Source: Candidatus Sulfopaludibacter sp. (GTDB lineage Bacteria; Acidobacteriota; Terriglobia; Bryobacterales; Bryobacteraceae). From it: 33,236 nt of DNA. The position numbers and the translations under genes were made by a program. Location of the stretch: positions 1-33,236 of the forward strand of contig JARLGM010000068.1 in NCBI GenBank assembly GCA_031292755.1. Direction: 5' to 3'. Below the pieces are notes generated by a model. That model searched no databases, was not told the DNA's origin, and worked only from the letters and a program-made list of their open reading frames with translations. This document shows, one piece after another, positions 1 to 7,937 of this stretch. Every line of letters starts with the position of its first letter. The stretch's first letter is position 1.

Positions 1-923
1 TGGCCGATTATGTGCACTCCAAGGGATTGAAGATCGGCATTTACTCGGGCCCCGGACCTACCACGTGCGCGGGGTACGAAGCCAGCTACGGCCACGAAGA
101 CCAGGATGCAAAAACGTTCGCTTCGTGGGGAATTGATTATCTGAAGTACGACTGGTGCAGCGCCGGCACGATCTATAGCGATGAGGAGATGCAGGCCGTC
201 TACCAGAAGATGGGCGACGCGCTCATCAAATCCGGCCGCCCCATCCTGTACAGCCTGTGCCAGTATGGCCGCGCCAAAGTCTGGGAGTGGGGCGCGAAAG
301 TGGGCGGCAACGCCTGGCGCACTACCGGCGACATCAACGATAGCTGGCAATCGCTGGACCGCATCGGGTTCGGGACGGCCGTTCCCGGCGGCATTCGCAA
401 ACAGGGCGAGCCGGCGCCCGCGGGTCTGACGCAGTTCGACATCGCCAAGGGCGCCACCGTGGGCCACTGGAACGACCCCGATATGCTGGAAATCGGCAAC
501 GGCCACATGACTACGGACGAATACCGCACGCACTTTTCCCTGTGGTGCCTGCTGCGCTCTCCGCTGCTTGCCGGCAACGATGTGCGCGATATGACCGAAG
601 ACACGAAATCCATCCTGCTGAATACCGATGTGATCGCTATCGATCAGGACCCGGCCGGTTTGCCGCTGAACCGGGTGAAAGAGGAAGGAACCACCGTGAT
701 TTATTCGCGCCCGCTGAAGGGCGGCGATCTCGCGGTGGCCATGTTCAATCGCGGCGAGCAGGCCGCCGACATGAGCGTGACTTGGGATTCGCTGGGCGTC
801 GCCGGTAAAAAATTGCAGGTGCGCGACCTCTGGAAGCACGCGGCCGTCACCGTTTCGAGCGACAAGTATACCGCCAGCGTCCCGACCCACGGAGTGGTCC
901 TGCTGCGGGTCACAGCGAAGTAG
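1..923 (+). CDS. GH27 alpha-galactosidase, C-terminal part (5' end outside window)
   Basis: Retaining glycoside hydrolase of family GH27, which releases terminal alpha-linked galactose (some members act on N-acetylgalactosamine or beta-L-arabinopyranose). The frame is open to the window edge (reading ADYVHSKGLKIGIYS), so the GTG at 12 is internal. Numbering from that GTG: the strand motif YLKYDWC carries the expected nucleophile Asp47; WRTTGDINDSW carries the expected acid/base Asp107; WNDPDML and the SPLLAGNDVRDM segment are further GH27 hallmarks. Residues from about 225 to 303 form the usual C-terminal beta-sandwich domain. The N-terminal signal peptide and first barrel strands lie upstream of the window. 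It ends 8 bp before the tail of the convergent permease gene, leaving no room for a separate terminator. Family call is sure; substrate is inferred from the family. Confidence 0.93.
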   Translation, partial: ADYVHSKGLKIGIYSGPGPTTCAGYEASYGHEDQDAKTFASWGIDYLKYDWCSAGTIYSDEEMQAVYQKMGDALIKSGRPILYSLCQYGRAKVWEWGAKVGGNAWRTTGDINDSWQSLDRIGFGTAVPGGIRKQGEPAPAGLTQFDIAKGATVGHWNDPDMLEIGNGHMTTDEYRTHFSLWCLLRSPLLAGNDVRDMTEDTKSILLNTDVIAIDQDPAGLPLNRVKEEGTTVIYSRPLKGGDLAVAMFNRGEQAADMSVTWDSLGVAGKKLQVRDLWKHAAVTVSSDKYTASVPTHGVVLLRVTAK

Positions 924-931
924 AAACGGGC

Positions 932-3337
932 CTATCCAATGCGTAGCAGCGCCATCGGCGTCTGCCGTGCGGCGCGGCGGCCGGGAAACACCGAAGCCGC
1001 CAGCGCCACCGCACATAAACTGCCCGCGACGGCGGCGATGCTCACCGGATCGAACGCGGCAACGCCGTAGAGTTGACTCCGCAGCACGGGAGCGGCGAAA
1101 AGAAACGCAGCCAGCCCCAGCCCCAATCCGCAGGCCGTCAGGCGCATTCCGTGCCACAGCACCAGCGCCCGTACCTGGCTTCCCGTCGCCCCGAGCGCCA
1201 TCCGGATGGCCATCTCGCGCGACCGCTCCGCCGCGCGGAACGCTACCATCGCATAGACTCCCACCGCGGTCAGCACCAGCGCCAGCAATGCAAACGTGCC
1301 CACCAGTTCGATGGCCGCCTTCCGGTTGCCCAGGCTGCGCTCCACCAACAGGGTCATCGGAGTGACCGAGACGCGCTCGATCCGCGGGTCCTGACCGGCC
1401 ACGGCCGCAGCTACAGCCCGGACGAGACCCGCATCGTCGCGCCGCGTGCGGACTACATAGCCGGCACCGTCACAGGGCACCTGGCTCATGGAGAGGAAGA
1501 CCTCCGGCACGGCCTCGCGATCCAGACCTGCCTGATGCGTATCGCCGGCCACGCCCACAACTTCCCAGGTGGAACCGGGCGGATTCCAATCGCTGATCCA
1601 GCGGATATCGAGCAACGTGCCCAAGGCTCGCCGGCCCTTTAGATAAGCACGCGCGAAGGATTGATTCACTATCGCCACGCGGTGAAGACCGGGCCGGTCG
1701 TCGCGCCAGGAGAATTCGCGTCCCGCCAGCAGCGGGATACCCATCGCGGCCAGGTAACCGGGGCTGGCCACGTTCGTCCACGCATGCGGCCGCTCCGTGA
1801 CCGGCAGATTGGACCCGGCGATCTGGAACGTGCTTCCCGCGCCGGGCGCGCCGCCCCGCAACGGAGAGCGTGCCGCGGCCCCGGCGATAGTGACACCCGG
1901 GATGGCGTTCAATCTCTCCAGCAACCGGCGATGAAAGTCCGCCAGTTTCCGGTCCGTGTCATAGCGCTTCTCCGGCAGGCCGATTCCGAACCGCAGCGCG
2001 TGGGCGGTCTCAAACCCGGGACTGGCACCCAACAGGTGGAAGAAACTTCGCAGCAGCAGCCCGGCGCTTAGCAGCAGCACCACGCTGAGAGCCATTTGCG
2101 CCACCACCAGCGCCGGCCGGGAATAACTCCGCGAGCCGGAAGTACCGGCGCGCCCGCCTGCGTTGATCAGCGCGTTCAGGTCTGCGCGTCGCAGGACGGC
2201 CAGGGGCGCGCAGCCCAGCAAGACGGTGACGAGCGAGGCGAGCGCCAGGGCAAAGCCGAACGCCGCGGCGTCCAGCGTCAGCGGTCCCGCATTGCCCGCG
2301 CCCGCGATGAAGCGAGGAATCACACGAAGCACGCCCTGCGCCGCCACCAGCCCGCAAGCCCCTCCGCACAGCGCCAGGACGAGCGATTCGGCGAGGAACG
2401 GTTGCGCCATTTGCCAAAAGCGCGCACCCAAAGACGCGCGGATGGCCGCCTCGTGAGCGCGCGCCAACCCGCGCGCCATCGCCAATCCCGCCACGTTGGC
2501 GCAGGCGATCAGCAGCAGCAGCGATGCCGCCGCCATCAGCAGCAGCAAAGGCTCGCGGCGGGCGGCTGTCTGCGTGTTCGCCAGCGGCGAAAGTCCCGCA
2601 CCGCGGCCGCGATTGGTGGCGGGGTACTCGGCGGCTAGCTGCGCGGCGATGGCTGCCAATTCCGCGCGCGCGGCCGCCAGCTTCACGCCAGGCTTCAGCC
2701 GCCCGATCGCCGCCAGCGACCCCAGCCGTGCGCAGCAATAATCGCGCCGGCTCATCGGAAGGAACGCTTCGGGAAGCACGAGGTCCATCGGATAGTCGAA
2801 ACCCGCGGGCATGACTCCGATCACCGTAAATGGCTCCTCGTTGAGAAACACTTTGCGTCCCACCGCGGCCGGATCGCCGCCGAATTGAGCGCGCCACAGC
2901 CGGTCGGTCAGCACCAGCAGGTGCGCATCCTCCGCCTCCTCTTCGGGCGTGAAGACGCGGCCCAGCGCGGGCGCGATTCGCAACGTGGGGAAGAAGCCCG
3001 CCGTCACCATCCCGGTCTGGATCACCGTCACCGCATCCTGCTCGCCGTGCGTCAGACCGAAGGAGCGCGGCCGGAACGCCGCCATCGCTGCGAATAGCGT
3101 GGAGCGTTTCCGCCAATCCATCAGGTTGGCTTCGGCGACGTCACCCGGCTTGCGGTCCGCCGTGGTCTCGTAGAGCGTGACCAGGCGGTCCGGGCCGGGG
3201 TAAGGAAGCGGCTTGAGCAGCAGCGTATGCAGGGCGGAGAACGCTCCCGTATTCGCACCCACGCCAAGCGCCACGGTGAGAATGGTGGAAGCGGCGAATC
3301 CGGGCGATCCGCGCAGCGTGCGGAGGCTCTTCAGCAT
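932..3337 (-). CDS. ADOP-type MacB/FtsX ABC transporter permease (no prefix domain)
   Basis: An 801-aa inner-membrane permease with two MacB_PCD-FtsX halves in one chain, the architecture of the acidobacterial duplicated orphan permeases. The first helix (about residues 16-36, TVALGVGANTGAFS) is followed by a periplasmic MacB core domain with the usual GRVFTPEEE and VIGVMPAGFDYP signatures. Then comes an FtsX helix block ([24 protein letters not shown]), a second periplasmic domain, and the last FtsX block (REMAIRMALGA) ending in PGRRAARQTPMALLR. No ATPase is encoded next to it, as is normal for these 'orphan' permeases. Unlike the permease at 7938 it starts directly at the first helix, without the cytoplasmic prefix domain. 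The start ATG faces the BlaI gene across 80 bp, so both share a regulatory region. Cargo is unknown; MacB relatives work in efflux or mechanotransmission. Confidence 0.9.
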   Translation of the reverse strand: MLKSLRTLRGSPGFAASTILTVALGVGANTGAFSALHTLLLKPLPYPGPDRLVTLYETTADRKPGDVAEANLMDWRKRSTLFAAMAAFRPRSFGLTHGEQDAVTVIQTGMVTAGFFPTLRIAPALGRVFTPEEEAEDAHLLVLTDRLWRAQFGGDPAAVGRKVFLNEEPFTVIGVMPAGFDYPMDLVLPEAFLPMSRRDYCCARLGSLAAIGRLKPGVKLAAARAELAAIAAQLAAEYPATNRGRGAGLSPLANTQTAARREPLLLLMAAASLLLLIACANVAGLAMARGLARAHEAAIRASLGARFWQMAQPFLAESLVLALCGGACGLVAAQGVLRVIPRFIAGAGNAGPLTLDAAAFGFALALASLVTVLLGCAPLAVLRRADLNALINAGGRAGTSGSRSYSRPALVVAQMALSVVLLLSAGLLLRSFFHLLGASPGFETAHALRFGIGLPEKRYDTDRKLADFHRRLLERLNAIPGVTIAGAAARSPLRGGAPGAGSTFQIAGSNLPVTERPHAWTNVASPGYLAAMGIPLLAGREFSWRDDRPGLHRVAIVNQSFARAYLKGRRALGTLLDIRWISDWNPPGSTWEVVGVAGDTHQAGLDREAVPEVFLSMSQVPCDGAGYVVRTRRDDAGLVRAVAAAVAGQDPRIERVSVTPMTLLVERSLGNRKAAIELVGTFALLALVLTAVGVYAMVAFRAAERSREMAIRMALGATGSQVRALVLWHGMRLTACGLGLGLAAFLFAAPVLRSQLYGVAAFDPVSIAAVAGSLCAVALAASVFPGRRAARQTPMALLRIG

Positions 3338-3376
3338 GGCGGTTATTTTATCTTCTCACCGCAGACTAAGATTTTT

Positions 3377-3409
3377 ATCGTTGACAAACGATTTTGATAG
3401 TTGTACGCT
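3377..3409 (+). promoter_or_regulatory. Putative BlaI promoter with overlapping palindrome
   Basis: A perfect -35 hexamer TTGACA (3381-3386) is followed after 17 bp by TACGCT (3404-3409), which keeps the three strongest -10 bases. The -35 box is embedded in a perfect 6-bp inverted repeat, ATCGTT-GACA-AACGAT (3377-3392), and a TTGTAC sequence lies at 3401-3406. A dyad over the -35 of a BlaI-type repressor gene suggests an autoregulatory operator, but it does not match the classic TACA/TGTA Bla operator. The same intergenic region (3338-3417) must also serve the divergent permease gene. Inference from sequence only. Confidence 0.45.
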
Positions 3410-3417
3410 CCGTGCAG

Positions 3418-3822
3418 ATGCCCATACGCGGAAGCAGCCCCAATTCCCCGATGCCCACGGCGGCGGAAGTCGATATCCTGGCCGTGCTCTGGCGTCTGGG
3501 ACCGGCCACGGTGCGCGAGGTACACGAAGCCCTGGGCAAAGACTGCGGCTACAATACGACGCTCACGCAGATGCGCCTGATGACCGATAAGGGTCTGCTG
3601 GTCCGCACCGAGCGCTTTCGCTCCCACGTCTACGAACCCGGCGTGCCCCAGGAGCAGATGCAGAAGCGGATCGCGGGAGATCTGCTGAAGCGGGTTTTTG
3701 GGGGATCGGCGAAGGGACTGATCATGGGCGCACTGGGAGCGCAGTCCGCGTCCGACGAAGAACTGGCCGATATTCGCCGGATGATTGACTCGCTGGGCAA
3801 GAAGAAACGAGGGGTGAAATGA
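3418..3822 (+). CDS. BlaI/MecI-family transcriptional repressor
   Basis: Winged-helix repressor of the BlaI/MecI/CopY family (about 134 aa from this ATG). Seen: the typical opening PTAAEVDILAVLW, the helix-turn-helix region around VREVHEAL and YNTTLTQMRLMTDKGLL, and a C-terminal dimerisation helix region. In characterised systems the dimer represses its own operon and is cleaved when the M56 sensor is activated. The next gene is exactly such a sensor, and its ATG overlaps this gene's TGA (ATGA), so the pair is translationally coupled. Start choice is uncertain: ATG 3418 would lie almost on the transcription start predicted from the TTGACA promoter, whereas ATG 3451 would give a 123-aa protein starting at the conserved PTAAEVDIL segment. 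Neither has a clear Shine-Dalgarno. Genes under its control beyond its own operon, possibly the divergent permease, are unknown. Confidence 0.9.
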   Translation: MPIRGSSPNSPMPTAAEVDILAVLWRLGPATVREVHEALGKDCGYNTTLTQMRLMTDKGLLVRTERFRSHVYEPGVPQEQMQKRIAGDLLKRVFGGSAKGLIMGALGAQSASDEELADIRRMIDSLGKKKRGVK

Positions 3823-5630
3823 ACGCAATCCACCTTTTTGCGGCCCAGCCGTGGGTCGCGCGTCTCGGCTCTACGCTGCTGCATTTCCTTTGGCAGGGCG
3901 TCCTGATCGCTGCTGCCTATGCCGCCGCGCGAAAATGGATGGCGCGCGCTGCCGGCGCGAACGTTCGCTATCTACTGGCTTGCGCGGCGCTAGCGGCGAT
4001 GGCCGCCGCGCCCCTACTGACCTGGAGCCTGCTGCGGCCTCCGGCACGGGACTTCGCCGCCGCTCCTCCCTTCACGGCGCCGATGTCTCCCGCCGGCGCC
4101 GCGGCTGTCCGAAATGTCCCCGCACCCTTCTCCGGCGGCGCGGATCTCGCGGAACCATCGCCATTTCTGCCTTGGGTGGTTACCGTCTGGCTCGCGGGTG
4201 CGATGGCCTTCTGGCTGCGGCTGGTCGGCGGCTGGATCCTCGCGGAACGTTTGCGCTCCAGGCTGGTTCGCCCGGCGCCCCGCGCATGGCAACAGGCCCT
4301 CGACCGGCTCAAGACCAGCATTCGCGTCTTCCGGCCGGTCCGCTTGCTGGTCTCGGCGCTGATCGAGGCGCCGGCGGTGGTGGGCTGGCTTCGTCCTGCG
4401 CTGCTGGTCCCGGTGGGTGCGCTTGCCGGGTTGCCGCCCGAACAGATGGAAGCGCTGCTCCTGCACGAACTGGCGCACATCCGCCGGCACGATTATCTGG
4501 TGAACGGCCTGCAGAGCATTGTCGAGGCTCTACTTTTCTACCATCCCGCAGTGTGGTGGATATCCGGTCACATCCGAACCGAGCGCGAACTTTGTTGCGA
4601 CGATATGGCGGTGTCTATCACTGGCGACGCCGTCACCTACGCGCGCGCCCTGGCAGAGTTGGAAGCGGCGAGCCCGATCCATCTCACGGCGGTCATGGCC
4701 GCCGGCGGCGGTCTGCTGGCGCACCGCATCGCCAGATTGCTGGGCCAGTCTCGTCCCACGCCCCGTCCCCTTGCCGGACCGGGAATGGCCGCCGCCGCAT
4801 TGCTGGCTGCGATTGCGGCGTTTGCCGTTTTCGGCCAGCCCGCGGCCAGGCTCCAGTTTGCGGTAGCCTCCATCAAACCGTCAGTGGAACGGACGTTGAT
4901 GACGGTGCGCCCGCTGCCGGGCCGGCTGATGGCCGATGCGTCGGTGCGCTTGCTCATGCAAAATGCGTACACCGCACAGCCCTATCAAATTGTGGGCGGA
5001 CCGGAGTGGATGGCGTCCGAGCGCTACCAGATTGAGGCCAAAGCAGGGGGCAATGCCAGTCGCGCGCAATTGTTCCTCATGCTCCAGTCGCTCCTGGAGG
5101 AGCGCTTCCAATTGAAGACTCATCGTGAAAGCAGGGAGCTACCGGTTTATGCGCTGGCGCCCGCCAGGAGCGGCCTCAAGCTGGCGCGCCCGAAAGAAGG
5201 AGGCTGCGTGGAACCTGCCCCGGACGCGCCTTCCGATTGGGCCGGAGGCAGAATGGCGCCCCCCGGGGAGGGCCGGTTGCCGGTGGCGACATGCGGCAGG
5301 GTAAGCGTCATATTGCAGGCCGGGGGCGCGCGGATGCAAGGTGGCAAGATCCTCATGCCGGAGCTTGTCCGGGAACTCTCCCTGGTACTCGGGCGCACGG
5401 TGATCGATAAGACCGGCTTCCCGGGTCTCTTCGATGTGGGCCTGGATTTCCAGCCGGACGAAACCACTCCCGCATTGCCGCCTCCGCCGCCTAATCCGGG
5501 CGCGTCGTTCGATTCCGGGAGTCCGTCCCTGGTGAACGCGATCCAGCAGCTCGGCTTGCGGCTGGAATCAACCAGGGGGCCTGTCGAAGTCATCGTTGTG
5601 GACCACGTCGAAAGGCCAACCGCCAATTAG
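3819..5630 (+). CDS. M56/BlaR1-type membrane metalloprotease with C-terminal TIGR03435 domain
   Basis: A 603-aa sensor-protease. N-terminal membrane helices lie at about residues 20-40, 49-70 and 118-140. The cytoplasmic peptidase M56 domain has the zinc motif HELAH (H216, E217, H220) and the downstream ERELCCDD segment, where E257 is the expected third ligand. Another helix at about 324-342 leads to an exported domain from about residue 345 (LQFAVASIKPS) to the end. That domain matches the TIGR03435 family, largely known from Acidobacteria, with its typical LPVYALAP and VIDKTGFPGLFDVGLDF segments. In BlaR1/MecR1 this position holds a penicillin-binding sensor; here it is replaced, and no SxxK-type beta-lactam site was noticed, so the signal is probably not a beta-lactam. 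The role in cleaving the neighbouring BlaI is inferred from family precedent and from the 4-base gene overlap. Confidence 0.88.
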   Translation: MNAIHLFAAQPWVARLGSTLLHFLWQGVLIAAAYAAARKWMARAAGANVRYLLACAALAAMAAAPLLTWSLLRPPARDFAAAPPFTAPMSPAGAAAVRNVPAPFSGGADLAEPSPFLPWVVTVWLAGAMAFWLRLVGGWILAERLRSRLVRPAPRAWQQALDRLKTSIRVFRPVRLLVSALIEAPAVVGWLRPALLVPVGALAGLPPEQMEALLLHELAHIRRHDYLVNGLQSIVEALLFYHPAVWWISGHIRTERELCCDDMAVSITGDAVTYARALAELEAASPIHLTAVMAAGGGLLAHRIARLLGQSRPTPRPLAGPGMAAAALLAAIAAFAVFGQPAARLQFAVASIKPSVERTLMTVRPLPGRLMADASVRLLMQNAYTAQPYQIVGGPEWMASERYQIEAKAGGNASRAQLFLMLQSLLEERFQLKTHRESRELPVYALAPARSGLKLARPKEGGCVEPAPDAPSDWAGGRMAPPGEGRLPVATCGRVSVILQAGGARMQGGKILMPELVRELSLVLGRTVIDKTGFPGLFDVGLDFQPDETTPALPPPPPNPGASFDSGSPSLVNAIQQLGLRLESTRGPVEVIVVDHVERPTAN

Positions 5631-5656
5631 CACGCGCCGGTTGCTACCATGAGCGC

Positions 5657-6421
5657 GTGGTTCGGCTCCTGTTGCTGCTTGCCGGCCTGGTCACCGCCTC
5701 CGCGCAGCCACGCATGATCGAAAGCATCGTACCTGCCCTGGAATATGGCCGGTCCTGCACGTCCTCCATCGAATTGCGTAATCTGAGTGAGCGCAGTGTG
5801 CGCCTCGAAGTGGAAGCCCACCGCGCCATGGGCGGCCTTGTACCCCTGAGCGGACGCCCGGGCGCGAACGTCGAACTCGCGCCGTACGAGCATGTCGCTC
5901 TGCGGTTGGAGGTGGAAGGCGAAAGCGGCGCCGGCTGGGTCAAAGTTCGCGAACCCGTGCCACCCGGCGCGTCACCCGCGGTCGCCGTTGAGGGCGTCAC
6001 CGAATGCGTGGCCGGCGATCGGCTTCGCCGGGAAGTTCGCGACGTCGCATTCGCCACACGCGGACCCTGGTTCTCGGGCGATGTGGGCGAGCTTGAAGGC
6101 AGCGAATTGTCGCTCATCAACACTTCGGATTCCGCCGTCACGGCGAGCGGCTGCTACTCCTCGGGCTCGCTATTCTCCAACCCCGGAGGCAGTGCCGGCG
6201 GCGAACTGCAGCCCGTCTGTTCGGCATCCTTCCATGTGCAGGTTCCACCGTTCGGCACGCGGCGGTTCCCGGTTCGGCGGGAAAACAGCTCGCACTTTTC
6301 GGTCAGGACCCAGGGCGCTGCTATCGTGCTCCAGATGCTCCGCCCGGTGGATGCCTCGGTGCGCCTCTACAAGGTGGATTCCAGCATTCAATTCGGCAAT
6401 GAAGTAACGCCTGTAAAATAA
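5657..6421 (+). CDS. Exported protein of unknown function, probable Ig-like beta-sandwich
   Basis: A 254-aa protein that I do not recognise. It starts at GTG 5657, because the ATG at 5649 is in another frame, and opens with a signal peptide (VRLLLLLAGLVTASAQP). The mature part is rich in short beta-type segments such as CTSSIELRNLSERSVRLEVEAH, followed by a second copy-like stretch around GSELSLINTSDSAVTASGCY. This alternation of 'relations to polar neighbours' and hydrophobic strands resembles secreted Ig-like domains that stabilise surface structures, but no family motif could be named. Four cysteines (in the SCTS, ECVA, GCYS and VCSA contexts) could form disulfides in the periplasm. It lies 26 bp downstream of the M56 sensor on the same strand, so it may belong to the BlaI-controlled operon. 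Function unknown. Confidence 0.72.
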   Translation: MVRLLLLLAGLVTASAQPRMIESIVPALEYGRSCTSSIELRNLSERSVRLEVEAHRAMGGLVPLSGRPGANVELAPYEHVALRLEVEGESGAGWVKVREPVPPGASPAVAVEGVTECVAGDRLRREVRDVAFATRGPWFSGDVGELEGSELSLINTSDSAVTASGCYSSGSLFSNPGGSAGGELQPVCSASFHVQVPPFGTRRFPVRRENSSHFSVRTQGAAIVLQMLRPVDASVRLYKVDSSIQFGNEVTPVK

Positions 6422-6458
6422 AGAATCGCCGCGGAAGCCGCAAGCATCTGCCGCTCAT

Positions 6459-6998
6459 ATGCGTAAACTCATTCTCACCGGCGTTGCCTTTGCGGCGTCG
6501 CTATTCGGAGCTTCCAACGTGATGGACTTCACCCTAAATTCGATCGACGGCCAGCCCGCCCCGCTCTCGCAGTACAAAGGCAAGGTGGTGATGATTGTCA
6601 ATGTGGCCAGCAAGTGCGGCTACACGCCGCAATACGCGGGACTGGAAGCGCTGTATGAGAAGTACAAGAGCCAGGGGTTCGTCATTCTGGGATTCCCGGC
6701 TAACAATTTTGGCGCGCAGGAGCCGGGTACCAACGAAGAAATCAAGACTTTCTGCTCCCGCACCTACAACGTGAGCTTCCCCATGTACGCCAAAATCTCC
6801 GTAAAAGGCGAGGATCAGCACCCGCTGTACCAGTTCCTGACCGATAAGCAGGTGAACCCGGCCACGGGCGGCGAAATCAAATGGAATTTCACGAAGTTCC
6901 TCGTGGGCAAGGATGGCAAAACGATCGCGCGCTTCGAGTCCGCGGTTACTCCCGAATCGCCGGAGGTCGCGACCGCCATCGAGAAGGCCCTCCGCTAA
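6459..6998 (+). CDS. Glutathione peroxidase family protein, exported, likely thioredoxin-dependent
   Basis: A 179-aa thioredoxin-fold peroxidase of the GPx family, reducing H2O2 or organic hydroperoxides. The peroxidatic cysteine C53 is in ASKCGYTPQY. The other tetrad members are visible as Q87 (FGAQEPG) and W142-N143 (IKWNFTKF). A second cysteine, C99 in TFCSRTYNVSFPM, is at the place of the resolving cysteine of atypical 2-Cys GPx enzymes, so thioredoxin is a likelier reductant than glutathione. There is no selenocysteine codon. A short hydrophobic leader (MRKLILTGVAFAASLFGASN) suggests export to the periplasm, longer than the usual cytosolic enzyme of about 160 aa. It stands 37 bp after the exported unknown and may be read with it. 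A weak 5-bp hairpin (CCTGA/TCAGG, 7002-7016) follows the stop. Confidence 0.93.
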   Translation: MRKLILTGVAFAASLFGASNVMDFTLNSIDGQPAPLSQYKGKVVMIVNVASKCGYTPQYAGLEALYEKYKSQGFVILGFPANNFGAQEPGTNEEIKTFCSRTYNVSFPMYAKISVKGEDQHPLYQFLTDKQVNPATGGEIKWNFTKFLVGKDGKTIARFESAVTPESPEVATAIEKALR

Positions 6999-7029
6999 GT
7001 TCCTGATCTTCTCAGGTTGACTCGTCCTT

Positions 7030-7063
7030 TATAATACGCTTATCGAAATCGTATCCGAAAGGA
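7030..7063 (+). promoter_or_regulatory. TATAAT -10 box and Shine-Dalgarno for the TTG-initiated gene at 7071
   Basis: A perfect TATAAT lies at 7030-7035 but has no good -35 at 16-18 bp (the TTGACT at 7017 is only 7 bp away). AAAGGA at 7058-7063 is a good ribosome-binding site 7 nt before TTG 7071 and decides that start. ATACG/CGTAT (7034-7038 and 7050-7054) form a small dyad between them. Confidence 0.4.
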
Positions 7064-7070
7064 CGGCAGT

Positions 7071-7523
7071 TTGATCGACTGCCCCGAGTGCAACATCGGT
7101 TTGCCCGACGGCGCGCGGCGATGTCCCATGTGCCAGCGCTTGCTGATTGTGTCGCCTTGGGCGCGTAAACTGAGCTTGTACGTCCTGATCATGATGCCCG
7201 TGCTGATTGTGATCACGGTGGCCGTGGTGTCGCGAAGCCTCGAATCCCGGCTGTTTTGGAATCGGACCTCCCCGTCTGACGCCTACCGCGCGGCGTTGGC
7301 CTTCTTGAAAAGCGCGCCCGATGTGCATGGCGCGGTGAGCTTCAGTAAGCCCGGCGAAAGCGTCATCGAGCGCTGGGGTCCGGCGCGGTTCCGCGTTTCC
7401 GGCTACGTGGACTGGCAGCCGAACCCCGGCTCCGCCCGCCGCGATTCCTATTCCTGCGTCCTTCGCTACGACGGTGGAGACCGCTGGCAGGTGGAAGACA
7501 TCCACATCGAACGCATGCAATAA
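7071..7523 (+). CDS. Zinc-ribbon, single-TM protein of unknown function
   Basis: A 150-aa protein with a N-terminal zinc ribbon made of two CxxC pairs (C4-C7 in DCPEC, C18-C21 in RCPMC). One transmembrane helix follows at about residues 34-54 (LYVLIMMPVLIVITVAVV), then an approximately 95-residue domain predicted outside the membrane. The outer domain has the pattern of a small alpha/beta fold: a helix with SDAYRAALAFLKSAP, then strands through VDWQPNP, YSCVLRYD and DRWQVEDIHIE. It starts with TTG behind AAAGGA; no in-frame ATG exists early enough to keep the first CxxC. Similar 'zinc ribbon plus helix' proteins are common unknowns. It stands alone between the peroxidase and the PadR unit with its own TATAAT box. 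Function unknown. Confidence 0.75.
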   Translation: MIDCPECNIGLPDGARRCPMCQRLLIVSPWARKLSLYVLIMMPVLIVITVAVVSRSLESRLFWNRTSPSDAYRAALAFLKSAPDVHGAVSFSKPGESVIERWGPARFRVSGYVDWQPNPGSARRDSYSCVLRYDGGDRWQVEDIHIERMQ

Positions 7524-7535
7524 AGCGGTCTTCTC

Positions 7536-7588
7536 TGGACAATCGACAGAAGCCGGTGTATTCTTTCTGTAGATTGCCTGGAGGAGGG
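7536..7588 (+). promoter_or_regulatory. Putative sigma70-type promoter and RBS of the PadR-permease operon
   Basis: TGGACA (7536-7541), a 17-bp spacer and TATTCT (7559-7564) form a plausible promoter with transcription starting near 7571. A strong purine-rich ribosome-binding site, GGAGGAGGG (7580-7588), precedes ATG 7598 and supports it over the in-frame GTG at 7556, which would lie inside the promoter. No convincing PadR-type ATGT/ACAT dyad was found. Confidence 0.5.
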
Positions 7589-7597
7589 TGTAAATTC

Positions 7598-7927
7598 ATG
7601 CCGAAAAACAAAAGCGACCTGTTGCAGGGCACACTCGACCTGCTCATTCTCAAGACGCTCGAACTGCAACCGATGCACGGATGGGGCATCTCCCAGCGCA
7701 TCCAGCAGATCTCCGAAGACGTGTTGCAAGTCAACCAGGGCTCGCTCTACCCGGCGCTCCATCGCCTGGAAGAGCAGGGTTGGATTTCCGCGGATTGGAA
7801 AACTTCGGAGAACAACCGCCAAGCCAGGTATTACGCACTCACCGGCCGGGGACGCCGCCAGTTGGCGGCGGAAAAAGAGAACTGGATTCGCCTGTCGGCT
7901 GCCGTCGCGCGAATCGTAGGGGCGTAA
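7598..7927 (+). CDS. PadR-family transcriptional regulator
   Basis: A 109-aa PadR-type winged-helix regulator of the short (PadR-s1) class. Seen: the family opening [25 protein letters not shown], the recognition region [17 protein letters not shown], the beta-wing [18 protein letters not shown], and a C-terminal dimerisation helix. It starts at ATG 7598 after a strong Shine-Dalgarno. Its stop TAA overlaps the ribosome-binding site of the next gene (AAAGGAGAG, 7926-7934), and only 10 bp separate it from the ADOP permease, a pairing repeatedly seen in Acidobacteria. It most likely controls its own operon; the ligand is unknown. Confidence 0.95.
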   Translation: MPKNKSDLLQGTLDLLILKTLELQPMHGWGISQRIQQISEDVLQVNQGSLYPALHRLEEQGWISADWKTSENNRQARYYALTGRGRRQLAAEKENWIRLSAAVARIVGA

Positions 7928-7937
7928 AGGAGAGACC

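Noticed and set aside
2496..2560. AGC/GCC trinucleotide runs resembling a microsatellite
   Set aside because: They encode the Leu/Ala-rich transmembrane helix of the permease on the minus strand, so they are explained by protein composition.
7002..7016. CCTGA/TCAGG hairpin as terminator of the peroxidase gene
   Set aside because: Only 5 bp of stem and no T-run after it; mentioned in the gene entry but not listed as a terminator.
7017..7035. TTGACT plus TATAAT as a complete promoter
   Set aside because: The two boxes are only 7 bp apart, far too close for a -35/-10 pair; only the TATAAT is kept as a possible -10.
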